From the NCBI GenBank assembly GCA_019648995.1, contig BLXT01001319.1, positions 1,384,774 through 1,408,559 on the forward strand: 23,786 bases of DNA. Reading direction: 5' to 3'. Below are positions 1 through 11,200 of the stretch, in pieces. The first letter of the stretch is position 1, and each line of letters opens with the position of its first letter. This stretch comes from Plakobranchus ocellatus. Taxonomy: Eukaryota; Mollusca; Gastropoda; Plakobranchidae. The translations under genes were made by a program, and so were the position numbers. Below the pieces are notes generated by a model. It ran no database searches, had not been told where the DNA came from, and saw nothing but the letters and a program-made list of their open reading frames with translations.

Positions 1-613
1 CAAAAAAAAAAAAAACATTACATGTACAATGAGCTGGTATAATCATTATTAGTATTATGTACGGATTAAAACAAGTTTTGCCTAGAACAGTAGAGCCGTA
101 AAGCAACTAAAAACATAAACCAAAGACATGACAAATATAATGGACACCATAAATAAAGTAATACCATTTTTATTCACCTTGTAACGCCTACCATCCTGCA
201 CTCCATTGATCCATCTCTCCTGTATCTCTGTCATACACGGCTTAATTGTAATAAACTTGTTGTCTATGTCTGCCTTTGACCCGCTATAGATACTCAATAA
301 AAAATAGATCATGTTTAAATCATGCAGGAAATAAAGAGCTCATGAGTCGTTTTTAAAATTTTTAAAAATAATTATAAGTGCGATTCACCTTGTGATTTGT
401 AGAATAGTAAGCATTTCTTTCCTCTATTACATTAAATTTCGATTGGCGTAGAAGGAAACTACAGACTCGATTTCAGTGTGGAAAACTGCGTCACTATCGC
501 AATGTAGCCCACTTAACACTGAATAGCGGGTGAGGAGAAAGGAGAGTGGGCAAGAGTGGGGCATTGTCGAATAAATTAAAAGAAAACAGAAAGGTGGTGA
601 TTATATTGGTAAG
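1..613. other. non-coding flank
   Basis: AT-rich sequence starting with a run of 14 A. I see no coding exon with splice support; the open frames at 82-312 and 494-697 show no recognisable protein. Confidence 0.5.
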
Positions 614-615
614 TA

Positions 616-1531
616 CAATGGAAACCTGATATAACAGGGGTGGTGAGACCAGAGCAATAGTCGTGTTATACCAGATCCCTCTCGAATAGAAATGCAAGGG
701 ACTAATTAGAATATTTTGTCAAAAGCCTGGATAATTTCTTACTTTTCGAAAATTGAAAGGCATTTGCTCGCGCGTTCGACATTATTGGTGGTCAAAATGA
801 AAAAAGTATCCGTCGCCGACAGCGTGCAATACTGCGTGCATGCATGTCTGATGTGAAGGCCTCAAGCAGGCTGTACCGCGTGACATGTTACATGTATGTA
901 TAGCTAGACTTAGCGTAGGCCCACACCGGAGGCGAAGCGACTTGTCATGGCTAACTTGAAGGACTGATGTCGCAGTTACTGTGCGCTACCCACCGACAAA
1001 TTAGCTTGATAATTTGCGTAACAAGACTGGCCTCGTGATTCGTGCGGCAACTGTCAGTAGAATTATTCGTGGTCACGTAATGGCACGCCCCTTTCCCTTA
1101 TCCAATAAAGCCACTGACGCAAGACCAGGCTGTAAAACACAAAGGATAGCTCCGACGCTTCGACAAGTTGCCAATTTGGTGTGCGCTTGCACCAAAGAGA
1201 GTATTTCAAAACATGTATTGTTGGACATGTGAACTGCTGCCTCCAGTGTGAGCCTACGCTTAGTGCTAGATCAGGGTCTGCAGCTCTCTTCTTGCTCACC
1301 TGCTGTTAAGCATGAAGTTGACTCAGCCTTGCATGGGCTCGTTCCATCACTATGCTCTTTCTTATTTGAGCGAGTCTAGGTCCCTGTTGTAACAGATCGG
1401 ATTTCGATGAAGCCTAGTTATTGCCGATAAATTTTTCTACAGATAAAGAGTACGTAAAAACGGGGATTTAAAAAATCCCTGTTATTACATGATGCCCGTT
1501 TAATCAGGCCTGTTATATATGGTTTCCACTG
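616..1531. mobile_element. pogo/Tigger-like DNA transposon remnant with terminal inverted repeats
   Basis: The left end (616-640) reads CAATGGAAACCTGATATAAC then AGG; the right end, read inward on the minus strand from 1531, is CAGTGGAAACCATATATAAC then AGG. Both are flanked by TA (614-615 and 1532-1533), the target-site duplication of Tc1/mariner/pogo elements. The interior is clearly richer in CpG than its surroundings. On the minus strand 1063-1299 is open, and its end (LRQWLYWIRERGVPL) is reminiscent of the CENP-B type helix-turn-helix of Tigger transposases, but the rest is not recognisable and no catalytic domain is present. Probably an internally deleted, non-autonomous copy. Confidence 0.7.
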
Positions 1532-1533
1532 TA

Positions 1534-2957
1534 CATAACTGCAAAGCGGCCTTGAAAATTCGCCATGAAACAGCACAAAAACTATCAAAAAATCCAACTA
1601 GACCAGTGGTTTTAACTGCGTTTCTTATCCATACATGGTGTGTAAGGTTCTGACGCTTCATAAACGCCACCTCTATGTTATGCCGTTTTCAGCGGAGATT
1701 GGCTGGTTGTTGTGCAACAAGCACTGAAAAACCATAGTGCCAGACCTGTATACTATTTAATTAGTTTTCATCATCAAACACTACTACTACTACTACGAGT
1801 ACAAATCTAACCACCGATTTCCACAGTTCGTTAACTCGCCTACGTTTTGACTGTTGACTTCCAGAGGAATATTCACATTACTTGAGAAGACTTGGACACT
1901 TTTTAGATAAATATTTAGGCCCGTCCTTAGGAACAGAAAATCGTATATAAAGCTTTCAGGGAAAAAGATTTTCAAATTGTTTTCCCCTTTTCAAAAAGTT
2001 TATTTAAAAAATCCTTTTTTTTTTCTTCTTTAAAACATAGCCCAGCCCAACTGTTGCAAAATTCGAAAGGACTTGTTTAAAACATTTCGATGATGAAAAT
2101 GTTTCAAATTACTACTTCGACTCATTTGGACTGGTCTTGAGACAAAATGTAGTGAACGTGTTGTGCTTAGCGCTAAGCAGGCAGGCATTACATGATGGTA
2201 TTAATTAAAAAAAAAAGACATAAACGTGAATATGATTCATCAATATGAGACATTAATAATAGAGGAACTCCCACTTAAGTAATCTATACCTTATTTTAAT
2301 GTTGTTGTTTTTTTTCTGTTGGCTTGTTCAATAATTTTTAATTTAACAGCTGCTGTACTTCGCTACTAATACTACTATATATAATGTACACCATGAGCCG
2401 TTTGCGCCCCACACTTTGTATGGTAAAAATCTGGTGCCTGCAATAACGCATATTCCATTTATAAGCCTATCGGCAAATCCATCCCTACTGTTTCACCCGT
2501 AAAGGAACTGCTCAAAATTAAATAGTGAAAATAGATCTCTTTCGATAAGCCATTGAGGTGCAAAAACGCTTTCAATTCACTACATCAAGTGCATCCAATG
2601 TCTTTTTATATTACCGCATCTAGTAGGCCTAGCGTAACGTATACATCATTCTGTGAACTGGTAGTCCTATAACTACATTGCTGTATATTTATGAAAACCT
2701 AGCCACAAAAATGTAAATTTTGCATCCGTACCTTTTGCATATATATGACTATTGTCTGCTGGAAGAAAAAAAACCAACACATTTTTTAACATAACTTTTA
2801 AAAAAATGTTCGATAACCTTCCATGCCCGGCACAGTACTTAATGCTATGGAAGTTTTGTAGGACTGAGAATCATTGTGTTGTATCTTGAGTACATGATTA
2901 CAGTGAGATGATGACATGACAATCATTATCACATTCACAAGGATAAAATACTAATGA
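1534..2957. other. non-coding, AT-rich
   Basis: No gene recognised. Homopolymer runs (T-rich near 2010 and 2310, A-rich near 2208) and a short CTA/TAC run near 1781. The minus-strand open frame 1793-1975 has no identifiable product. Confidence 0.5.
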
Positions 2958-3090
2958 AGGTGATGATGATATAGATGATAATAATGATGCTTATGATGAT
3001 GCTTTAGTGATGATGATATAGATAATAATAATAATGATGCTTATGATGATGATGGAGATTGTGATGACGATGATATTGATTCTAAAGTGG

Positions 3091-3121
<31 letters not shown>

Positions 3122-3193
3122 TTTTGAATTCGATGATGATAATGGTGATGAAGGTTATGATGACGGTTTTGAAGATGATGGTGGTAGTAGTAA
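2958..3193. repeat. GAT/TGA-rich microsatellite with a larger internal duplication
   Basis: Imperfect (TGA)n / (GAT)n over about 235 bp. A 40-bp unit at 2961-3000 is repeated almost exactly at 3008-3050 (both contain TGATGATGATATAGAT and end ATGCTTATGATGAT), so the tract grew both by slippage and by a segmental tandem step. The purest run, (GAT)9-like, is near 3091-3117. Confidence 0.9.
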
Positions 3194-5017
3194 CGGGTGG
3201 TGCTTAAAGTTATTTCCGATGAAGTGGGAAAACAATTGATAATGAAATAATGCAGATTCATCTTACTGTTAAGCGTACTTTGTGCTACTTACTACTCAAT
3301 TTATGGTCCGTTCCATAGCAGATCTATAAGCTTCAAGTATTGCATTATCAGTAAACAAACAAGAGTAGACTCTCAGAGTAGCTAGTGAGCAAGAATGAGA
3401 ATCTTAGAGCATGGAAACAGTAACACAGAAGGTCGATAAACAACGTGAGCACATAAATTATCTATCGATAAAAACCAAGCTTACGGGCTTGACAAACAAG
3501 CCAAGCCTTTGATCTATTCATACACCATATAGATATAGGTAGCTACACTGCTATTCTTGCACAGTGCCATTTTCGGCTACGATGCACGGGGAGAGATATT
3601 ACTTTTCAAATAAAATTTTCGCAAAATATTTTAATTTTTATATTTTTTGGAAGAGCTAATTTGTATGTTAAAATAAATAAAAAAAGTGAAGCATTGTGAG
3701 AATCTCAACATCTGGAGATCATTTGAAAAATAATTAAAAATTAGAAGTCACTGTGCTGTTTCAGGGATGGTTATGCAAGAGTTGAATTTAAGCAAGTTGA
3801 CTTCTTCCGGACTCCACTGTATATGTGGGCAGAATGCTGGCATCATTCAAATTATTCCATGCATGGGGAATAGGTGGTATTATTTCAGCAGAATGCTTAT
3901 GAAAATTTGTATTCTTTATCAGAAAATATTCTACTGTTCACAATGAAACATTCCATATGCAGGAAATGTCTAGTTAATATCAATTATCATTTCAGTGAAA
4001 TGCTCATCAGAAGGTCTAACCAAGTTTTAAAAAAGTTTTCTCAGCAATGTATGGCATAAAGACAAACAGAATTTTTTTGTGTTTTTAATTCTTTTGTGCT
4101 TGCAAACCATTTTTTCTTTTTTCATAAATGAAGTGTTATGTGCAGCTCTAATGAATTATAATATTACACATGCAACACATAAATATATGTGTATGTGTAT
4201 TCTTAGATATCTGACATAGATGTAAAAAAAGAACAAAAAAAACAACCATGAATTTTATTAATAAAGATTTAATAAATACATGTATCAATAAAGCACTTGT
4301 ACAAGTTTTTATGAAGAATTGCAATAATGAAGAACAAAAAACAGTTTATGAAAGATATTTTTTTATTGTGATTACTTGCATATTTAACTTAAAATGTGTT
4401 GTAAAGCATCAAACAAGAAAGATATTTTACAATGAAAGTGTTAAACTCAAATTTCACTTATAAAAGAATTATTTACAAAATATTATTACGATATAAAACT
4501 CACATCAATCACTATAATCATATTCTGCTTAGGTAAATCATCATAATACAGTGACATTATTTTACAGTCTGTAAATTACATTAAAAAGGCCAAATAAAGA
4601 CATCAACTGTATTGCTAATCATAGTGACAGATAAAGAGTGAGATGGTTCCAGCAGCCTTTCACCTTGTCTGCATGTTCAGCATGACTTCAATTTTAAAAA
4701 TTTTTTTAAATCACTGTAGATTTTATTTTGAAAGTTACTGAATATATCATATCAAATTCAGTTTACAAGTAGGCCCATTATTTGCAAAAACATCCTGATA
4801 TTTTACTTTACGAAGCGATTTTTCAAGCTGGATTTAGATCTACTTCCCAATAAAAGTTACCACTTTAAGTTTCAGCAATGGTGGTGTCTAGGAGCACTAG
4901 GACCACACAATCACAAAAGCTCCAGACAACACACAAAGAGGCTGGTTTTATCAATAATAGAGGTTCATGTGACAAAGATTATAATCCAAATGCTTTAGCT
5001 CTAGATTTACAACCAAG
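3194..5017. other. non-coding; one possible transposon end
   Basis: AT-rich, no gene supported. Around 3762-3819 the minus strand reads CAGTGGAGTCCGGAAGAAGT and continues CAACTTGCTT, flanked by TA (3820-3821). This resembles one end of a Tigger/pogo-type element, but no partner end was found. Three AATAAA words at 4258-4290 are not tied to a gene. The open frames at 3874-4059 and 4248-4463 look like chance. Confidence 0.4.
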
Positions 5018-5213
5018 CTAGAGTGACCATTTATTCAATAATGTACCATGATCTCCAAATTTAGAACTAACATAGGCTGCAATTTGAGAGTCTAGTTTTA
5101 GTTGGACTGCGACACGCAGAAGGTATCCTCCCATTTTTCCAATGATACTTTCTATGTAGCAGTCCCCACAAAATGGGTCCACTTGCTTTTTGTATGGAAA
5201 GGCTTTAGCATGT
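5018..5213 (-). CDS. candidate terminal coding exon, unidentified
   Basis: Minus-strand open frame after a good acceptor (CTTTATGAACTTTTCAG), running 64 codons to a TAG at 5020-5018. It includes FPYKKQVDPFCGDCYIESII, GKMGGYLLRVAVQLKLDSQ and SSKFGDHGTLLNKW. The composition is protein-like, with a CxxC and an alternating hydrophobic strand followed by Gly-Asp-His-Gly, which could suit a zinc-ribbon/OB-type fold; that is only an impression. The opposite strand is also partly open here. Could be the end of a gene, a relic, or chance. No upstream exon was joined to it with a matching phase. Confidence 0.3.
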
Positions 5214-5579
5214 CTGAAAAGTTCATAAAGAGGAGTGAGTATTTTTCACCCCTCTAGTTAATGGTTTTCATTTAAAGTCAAACTAAAAACATGCAGGACC
5301 TCAACTCACTCAATTTGTGGGACTGTTACACACACATATCGATCTAGGCCATTAAGACTTTACATGATTTTTCAAAAATACACCAAATCAGTGCTTTTGC
5401 AGGGAATAATGAGGCAATGAACATCTTCTTGAAACTTTACAATTTTGCAAAAAGCAACAATTGCTGTCAAGAAGTACTTGCATTCACGCAGATGTGATTG
5501 GATGTTATCTCATAGTTACAGAGAAGCCACAGAAATAAATGAAAATATAACAAAACTACAAAACAGTTGGTTAGAATAG

Positions 5580-5700
5580 AACGAGTCAATGGTTCTGGAG
5601 CAGAGGGAGATAAGTACTGTTTGACAATCATCAACAAAGAAAATTAACAGAAATAACAAGGGGCTACAGTTCCAGGCAGATCACTTCAACATGCACTCAA
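5580..5700 (-). mobile_element. decayed LINE reverse-transcriptase fragment
   Basis: Read on the minus strand, the DNA GGAACTGTAGCCCCTTGTTA then TTTCTGTTAAT resembles the RT block usually read as (PQ)GTVLGPLLFLLFIND, with a small deletion after GTA, and is followed about 15 nt on by a Phe-Val-Asp-Asp-Cys reading like the FADD catalytic box. Frames are broken and spacing is shortened, so this is a fossil. Inference from motif memory. Confidence 0.35.
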
Positions 5701-6083
5701 TAATAATGGAGGCGATTTTAGATCTGTTAAGGAATGGGGTGAGTCAGCAAGAGAGAGATGGAAGTGGCAAGATAATGATTCACAGCATAAAAATATGGCA
5801 GTAAAAAAAATTATGATAGTAAAGAAATAGATAGTGAGTGGAAGAAATTCCATTCATCATATGAAGTTAATAGAATTTCTTTGGAACTGATGCTGTTCAT
5901 AATTGTTTAAATTAAAAAGATGAGCTAATTGTCCTGCCTTTTTTTCTCTTCAGTTTTAACAGAGAATCCTGTCTAGGTTGAAGGACAAAAAGCTACAAGA
6001 AGATTAAGGCTAAGATATTATGGTTTCTGTGAAATGAGTAGCAAATATGATGAACCGAGATTGAATATCTTGTTAAGTTGTAC

Positions 6084-6143
6084 CTGAACTGGCATAGACT
6101 GAATTACTTCTGATGTGTCATGGACAGTACACCCTATTAATGA
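6084..6143 (-). CDS. candidate 20-codon internal exon, unidentified
   Basis: Flanked on the minus strand by CTTATAGTAACAG and CAG|GTACAA, phase 0-0, reading SLIGCTVHDTSEVIQSMPVQ. The GCTVH stretch resembles, from memory, the C-terminal OB-fold region of the meiotic RPA1-like protein MEIOB. The frame stays open past the donor for another 22 codons. Too short to trust; it does not phase-match the candidate exon at 5018-5213. Confidence 0.2.
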
Positions 6144-6223
6144 CTGTTACTATAAGAAGTTGGCCAGCCTTGTAATAATGTACCCAGGTACAAATTAATC
6201 AATATCTATGACTTTTATTATAG

Positions 6224-7269
6224 ACCTTGTGCTATGCTAATGCAGTCACTAAATCATACAATGTCAGTGGAAGGCTACCCAAAAAAAGAGGGCACTTTGA
6301 TGTAATGCTTGATTAAATTAGAAGTGATTAAATTCATAGATTGATCCAAACTTGAGTAGTATTAAATGACCCAAAAAACATTCTTGTCCTTCAAAAACAA
6401 CTATCTTGTTAGTGTATACTCTAACAGTGATTCTTTGATTTATTTTGTAATTTCAGCATCAGGATATCGATATCTAGTCTAAAGTAGGGACCTCCATCAA
6501 TCTTGTTTAGGTGGGCAAGCAAGTGCGCTACTAAGCTTCAAGGGGGGGAGGAAGACAGAGAGAAATAGTGAGAGTCAATTGCTATTGCCGAATCCTCTTA
6601 TTGTGGTAATTTTCAGGTAGTACTTGAGCATGAAAAGCTAGACTTTACACAGAAAACAGGTGTCAATCCAATAAGATACAAGATTAACCCAATCAGGCCG
6701 GATCTCACAATAGGTGTAAGAGATTAGCACCATTGCCATGCATCTCTCTAGCCTTACGAGATCAACTTTAAACATCCGCAACTCGTTTATTTCTCAGCCT
6801 ATCCTGTAATTATCACTACCCATGTATGGCCACACTATGAAACAAATTCCAGGAAAGAAAATTATGTTTGACACTTGTGTTTGTACTTTTACAGATAATT
6901 GGCAAACTTTGTGACTCACTCTCAACACATTGTCTTTCATTTGGATGTAAACAATGTTTCACAGTGTTGAAACGGCAAGCTGCTAGCAACATTTTTTAAA
7001 GTTTTGCTGTAGACATTAATTTAAAAGCAGTATACGATGATAGTGATAGCAATGCTGAATATTCTTTACCTACTAAACAAAGAAAAAATGGATGCTCCAT
7101 CTCTCCTAGTTTTACAATCACTACATCTAGACCTACGTTGCAAACCAGAAGCAGAAAATCTGTATCAAAAGCCAGCAATACTGCCTCTTCTGTAGATATG
7201 GATTTAAATGAAGAGTCCCTAGACTTACATGTAGATTCTGCTGAAGTAGACAGTGACATAAATGTCTAG
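6224..7269 (+). CDS. candidate 3' end of an unidentified plus-strand gene (three exons)
   Basis: Exons 6224-6301, 6617-6713 and 7013-7269 have GT-AG borders (TTATTATAG|ACC; GAT|GTAATG; TTTTCAG|GTA; ATAG|GTGTAA; GCTGTAG|ACA) and phases 0, 0, 1 that join without a break. The product starts TLCYANAVTKSYNVSGRLPK, continues KRGHFD-VVLEHEKLDFTQK and INPIRPDLTI-DINLKAVYDD, and ends in a Ser/Asp-rich disordered tail with a stop at 7267-7269. AATAAA words follow at 7326 and 7530. No upstream exon was found, I do not recognise the family, and each exon alone could be chance. It would be convergent with bmb. Confidence 0.35.
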
Positions 7270-7899
7270 AGGATGTTACAGTTTGAAAATTTTCATACTA
7301 AACAAAACTATGTTGAGAATAAGTTAATAAATAACAAACAGGTTTTTGTGATTTTCGACATAGTATTTATCTGTCAGGTGTATGTTTTTAACATGCATTG
7401 TGCATTTTTTAGATATATAAGTCTTTACATACATCTTATTTTGTTACAGAATTGTTTTACGCAAAATCAAAATGTTAAAAATTAGGGCCGTTTTTGCGAA
7501 CGAAAAACTCCTTTTTAAAAAACATTATAAATAAAACTGCATAACTTGAATTGGTTGAAGAGTAAATATAATAACAAGTAGAGGTGCACATAAACAATAA
7601 ATATGATCATATCAAAATCGCCAAAAACTGCTAGGACACAGTGATGGCTGCTAAATATGTGGGTAGACCTGAGTGAGTTAAACTTCCAGACTGTAACAAG
7701 TCCCTCAGACAATTCCCGCAATATTGTGCTGTATGTCCTCAAGTATTCATAATTTAAAAAAAAAAAAAAATAGGCTTAGATGTTTGTATACTAAAAATGC
7801 GAATGGACAGTAAAATTCCCTAATTATGTTTCTTTGCCAGAATCCAGCATTTTTATGATAATATTAGAAAAAAATTATCTAAACCAAATATAAGGGTAA
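7270..7899. other. intergenic region between two convergent genes
   Basis: Contains the 3' flank of bmb (to the right) and of the plus-strand candidate (to the left), AATAAA words at 7326-7331 and 7530-7535 (plus strand), a moderately conserved-looking segment at 7600-7745 that seems repeat-derived, and an A-run at 7757-7770. No further gene seen. Confidence 0.45.
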
Positions 7900-8250
7900 T
7901 CAAATTAACAGTCTTTTTTTAAGACTGCCTGTACTGCTGCGGGTCACAATACTAGAACTCTCTACATCTTTTACTCGGGTTGTGGGAGAGGCAAGCAGAG
8001 ACAACCCTCCTGTGTCAGAACTTTGATGTTGTAACTGAGGCGATAACCCCCAGGATTTGTCTGCATTTCTTGGCACTACGCCACTGACGTTACACTGCTG
8101 ATATGCTCGGATCAGGCGGCTGTTTTTCTCTGAAATTTCCTGCATTTGACGCACAGTTTTGCTGAAACTTTTCACAGATTCTACTTGAGATGCAGGACTT
8201 ATGTTGGGGCTATCTCTTGACCCTCTTGGCCGCAGATTGTATGGAGAACC
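7900..8250 (-). CDS. bmb: bmb exon 12: basic C-terminal tail and stop
   Basis: Acceptor TTTAAAG|GGT; 351 nt including the TGA at 7902-7900; residues 465-580. It begins GSPYNLRPRGSRDSPNISPA, followed by a helical VKSFSKTVRQMQEISEKNSR, a Ser-rich stretch and a basic end SLKKRLLI. Of the usual poly(A) signals I see only a CATAAA variant about 43 nt after the stop (7857-7852), so the 3' end is uncertain. Confidence 0.87.
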   Translation of the reverse strand, partial: GSPYNLRPRGSRDSPNISPASQVESVKSFSKTVRQMQEISEKNSRLIRAYQQCNVSGVVPRNADKSWGLSPQLQHQSSDTGGLSLLASPTTRVKDVESSSIVTRSSTGSLKKRLLI

Positions 8251-11200
8251 CTTTAAAAAAAGTTTATTAATTAAGAATATTTTTTTATAATGTACATTTT
8301 GTATGGGGCATACGAAGACAATATAAAATCATCATATATTGTAGAACGAGACAGTAGATGGAGAGGTTAAAAAAAATTTAAAGATAGTTACTCAAATGGT
8401 ATTTGAATATGGAAAGGTTTCAAATTTTGTGATGACTAAATCTGTTTGTTTTTTCCCTGTTGGAATGGATTTTTTTTTTTTTTGTATGTTTGTTTTCTGG
8501 GACTTTTTTTTGGTGCAAACCTTTTTTACACTTTAAAAATTAGCCCAGTTTAAACCTTAACTGAAAACTAAACATTATATCATCTTTTTTTATCCTGCTA
8601 TCTATAAAATTAAATATCATGCACAAATTTCACCTACAAAAAATTTGTCAAAGGCAAGTTAAGTGCATAATTAAAAAAAAACCCAAAAACAACAAAACTA
8701 ATAATAACAATTGTCATAAGATGAAGATATAAGGAACAATAACTCCTCTGAGATTTCATTATTATTAATCTTATTCGGTCTCATTTTCATTTGAGCTTTC
8801 AAAACAGGAGATTTTCACAAAGCAATAAGCTAGGATAACATTATCAGTGTTAAAAAGTTGGGTGTAAGCTTTTTCTCAGATTCTACAAAGCAAAAAAAAA
8901 AAAAACATTACCTGATTGGGTGTAGGACTTGTGGGTGTTCTGAAATTGCTGCCAGCTGAAAAACATAAACATATTGATACTTAAAAAATTAAGACCACCT
9001 AATGTGAATCTAAATGAATCAAAACCCCTGCCACTTTGAGGGTTTCATTTCCAGACCCTAAATTTATTTTTTCAAAAACTTACAGCTAAAAATCTTTATG
9101 GACCCAATGTTTAATCCCAAGCATATATGTGAGGGGTGAGAATACTTATGTGGAAGAAAAGAGTACTTGGTGGCCACCACAGCGGCTTTTTTTTTTTTTA
9201 ATTATTTTATATTCTTAGAATGGAGAATATTGATTAAAATTTTCAGTATTCCTGAATCATTTTATTTTAAAACTCACTATACAGGTATTTCATTTATAAT
9301 CAACAACTTTGTATCATACTGACCAGTGATCATTACTTTACATCCACTATTTTCAGGCCATTGGGGTGTTTTTGACACCTTTCAAAAATAGATCTTGTTC
9401 TACACCAAGAATGTTAAATAAAAGAAAAAAAATAATAAAAGAATTAAAACAATACTTTAAGCTGGGTCCCCACCAAATCCTTGAATTTTTTTTCAAGACC
9501 CCTATTCATAAGTTCAAAAAAGGTCACCACGCATAAAAAAAAACAGGCTGTATACATAAGTACCCATACTTTTAGACATATTTTGTCTATTATTCTTCAA
9601 TCGACACTTAAGGTAACATAAAAGATATTACTATTTATTTTAGTTTGATATCTAAACTCTTGAAATTCTTGATACCTGTCGATTAAAACAGTCTCTCTTG
9701 ATAAATATTCTTATATATGATTTATATTCTTGATATATAACTTCTTCATCCAGAAGGGCCTTGTTTATACATGTCACTAATAGGAAAATGCAATACAGAT
9801 ACCCCCTACAAACCTCATACCTCATGTCCAATATAGTATGTGTGTGTATGTGGGGGGGGGGCTAGATGGATTTGTTTTTCTCCTCTCTTATGTTCCAATC
9901 CTATAATTGTATTTCTAATCACAACATTTAAAGCACTTTATACACTTTATACAAATGACTATTTACAGGATGCCCTTTCGAATCCTACAGTAACTTTAAA
10001 GCAGCCTCCTTCTCCCCAATCTTCTTAGAAATCAAGGCAATCTCTTCCTTTTTCTCATAGGCTGCTTTTCTGAGGGCACTAGCTGATGACAATGTGGACT
10101 TCAGATGTAGCTCGAATCGGGCTTGGTTATAAATGTGTATCTAGATCTAATATCCAGACCTAACAATAATTTGTGTGTAGATCTAGACTCAAGCAGGAAG
10201 CAACAGAGAGAGAGAGGTTCAGAAAGACTTAATGACAGATAGAATGAGAGAAAGAGCGACAGAAAGTCAGTCAGACTCAGAGAGAGAGGGATGCAGAGAA
10301 AGACACAGAGCGACTGCAATAAGAAAATATGGAAAAGTTCATGAAAAGAGACATTCATATCTTTGTTGTTAACAAATAAATATAATGAGAAGGATAGATT
10401 TCATTAGGATGATAAAAGCGGGCTCGAGAGAGAGACAGAGGGGGGGATAGTTAGTTTGGTTGACTTTATTGCACTGCTGGCTTAACATACCAATATTGTA
10501 GAGCTATTTAAAAAAAAAAAAAAAACAATATTAGCAGACCCAGGCACTTGGTTGGTATTATGAAAAGTATATATATATATATATATTTTTTTTTTTTTCA
10601 AATGTTAAGCAGTTTGTATAGACAATCAGTTTAACTGTTTCATCCTACTTATAGTGTATTAAAAGCATACACAGTCGGCACCTCAAGTTTCTTTGATAAT
10701 AGTTCAAAGGCTGACTAGAGGATTGGGGAACAACCTTTGATTTCTTTGATCTTTTGCCGACATGGTGGACTTCTTACACTAGGCCTAGTACTGCATCGTG
10801 CAAATACTACCACAGTTTGCTTATTTGCTTTAATACATTGTATTTTTTTAAACACTTCTCTGTTCAAGGGGGGGTGGGGAGGAGTGGATAAAAGGTGTTT
10901 TTTTTTTCTTCTTCTAAACATTGGTTAGGATCGGGCGTAGAGTTACAAGTTGCGAGAGCTGTGAATAAGTATGGCAAGAAAGGTAGTAGACTAAAACAAA
11001 CAAATTAGACTGAATATAGGATTATTGGGTAAAATAAAGCGTAAGGTTGATAGGTCTGTTAGGAGCAAGACCAGTCTTCCCGACAGGGATTACACACTCA
11101 AACACGAACGACACTTGCACGCCACAATAATAAAGTTAAATACTTTTAAACAATTATCGACTGCAACACACGAGAGGTAAGACGCGACGCAACTAAAGAA

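Larger units (their letters stand above)
5305..7677. mobile_element. possible piggyBac-like element ends
   Basis: The right end on the minus strand reads TTAA-CTCACTCAGGTCTACCCACA starting at 7681 (TTAA at 7678-7681). At 5301-5320 the plus strand reads TCAA-CTCACTCAATTTGTGG. The two share CTCACTCA as an inverted pair next to TTAA or a one-base variant of it, as in piggyBac-type insertions. The repeat is short and the left target site is not perfect, so this may be two unrelated relics. Confidence 0.2.

Noticed and set aside
3762..3870. Plus-strand open frame reading DGYARVEFKQVDFFRTPLYM after a good CAG acceptor
   Set aside because: The same DNA read on the other strand resembles a Tigger/pogo-type terminal repeat ending at 3819 next to TA, and a second plus frame is open too, so the protein reading is probably accidental.
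5096..5240. Plus-strand frame LDCDTQKVSSHFSNDTFYVA between an acceptor and a GTGAGT donor
   Set aside because: It is antisense, in register, to the more protein-like minus-strand frame at 5018-5213, and its Trp/Phe-rich composition is less plausible.
5677..5755. Plus-strand exon-like segment ADHFNMHSIIMEAILDLLRN with a GTGAGT donor
   Set aside because: It partly overlaps the decayed reverse-transcriptase motif on the minus strand and has no family resemblance.
6470..6560. Possible tRNA-derived SINE (AGTAGCGCACTTGCTTGCC on the minus strand)
   Set aside because: Only a weak A-box resemblance; no convincing B box at the right distance.
6996..7259. Minus-strand open frame of 87 codons
   Set aside because: It is the antisense of the Ser/Asp-rich plus-strand frame; the hydrophobic reading has no splice or family support.
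9840..10028. Plus-strand 62-codon frame ending LKQPPSPQSS
   Set aside because: It starts in a low-complexity GT/G run and lies opposite the coiled-coil reading; no homology recognised.
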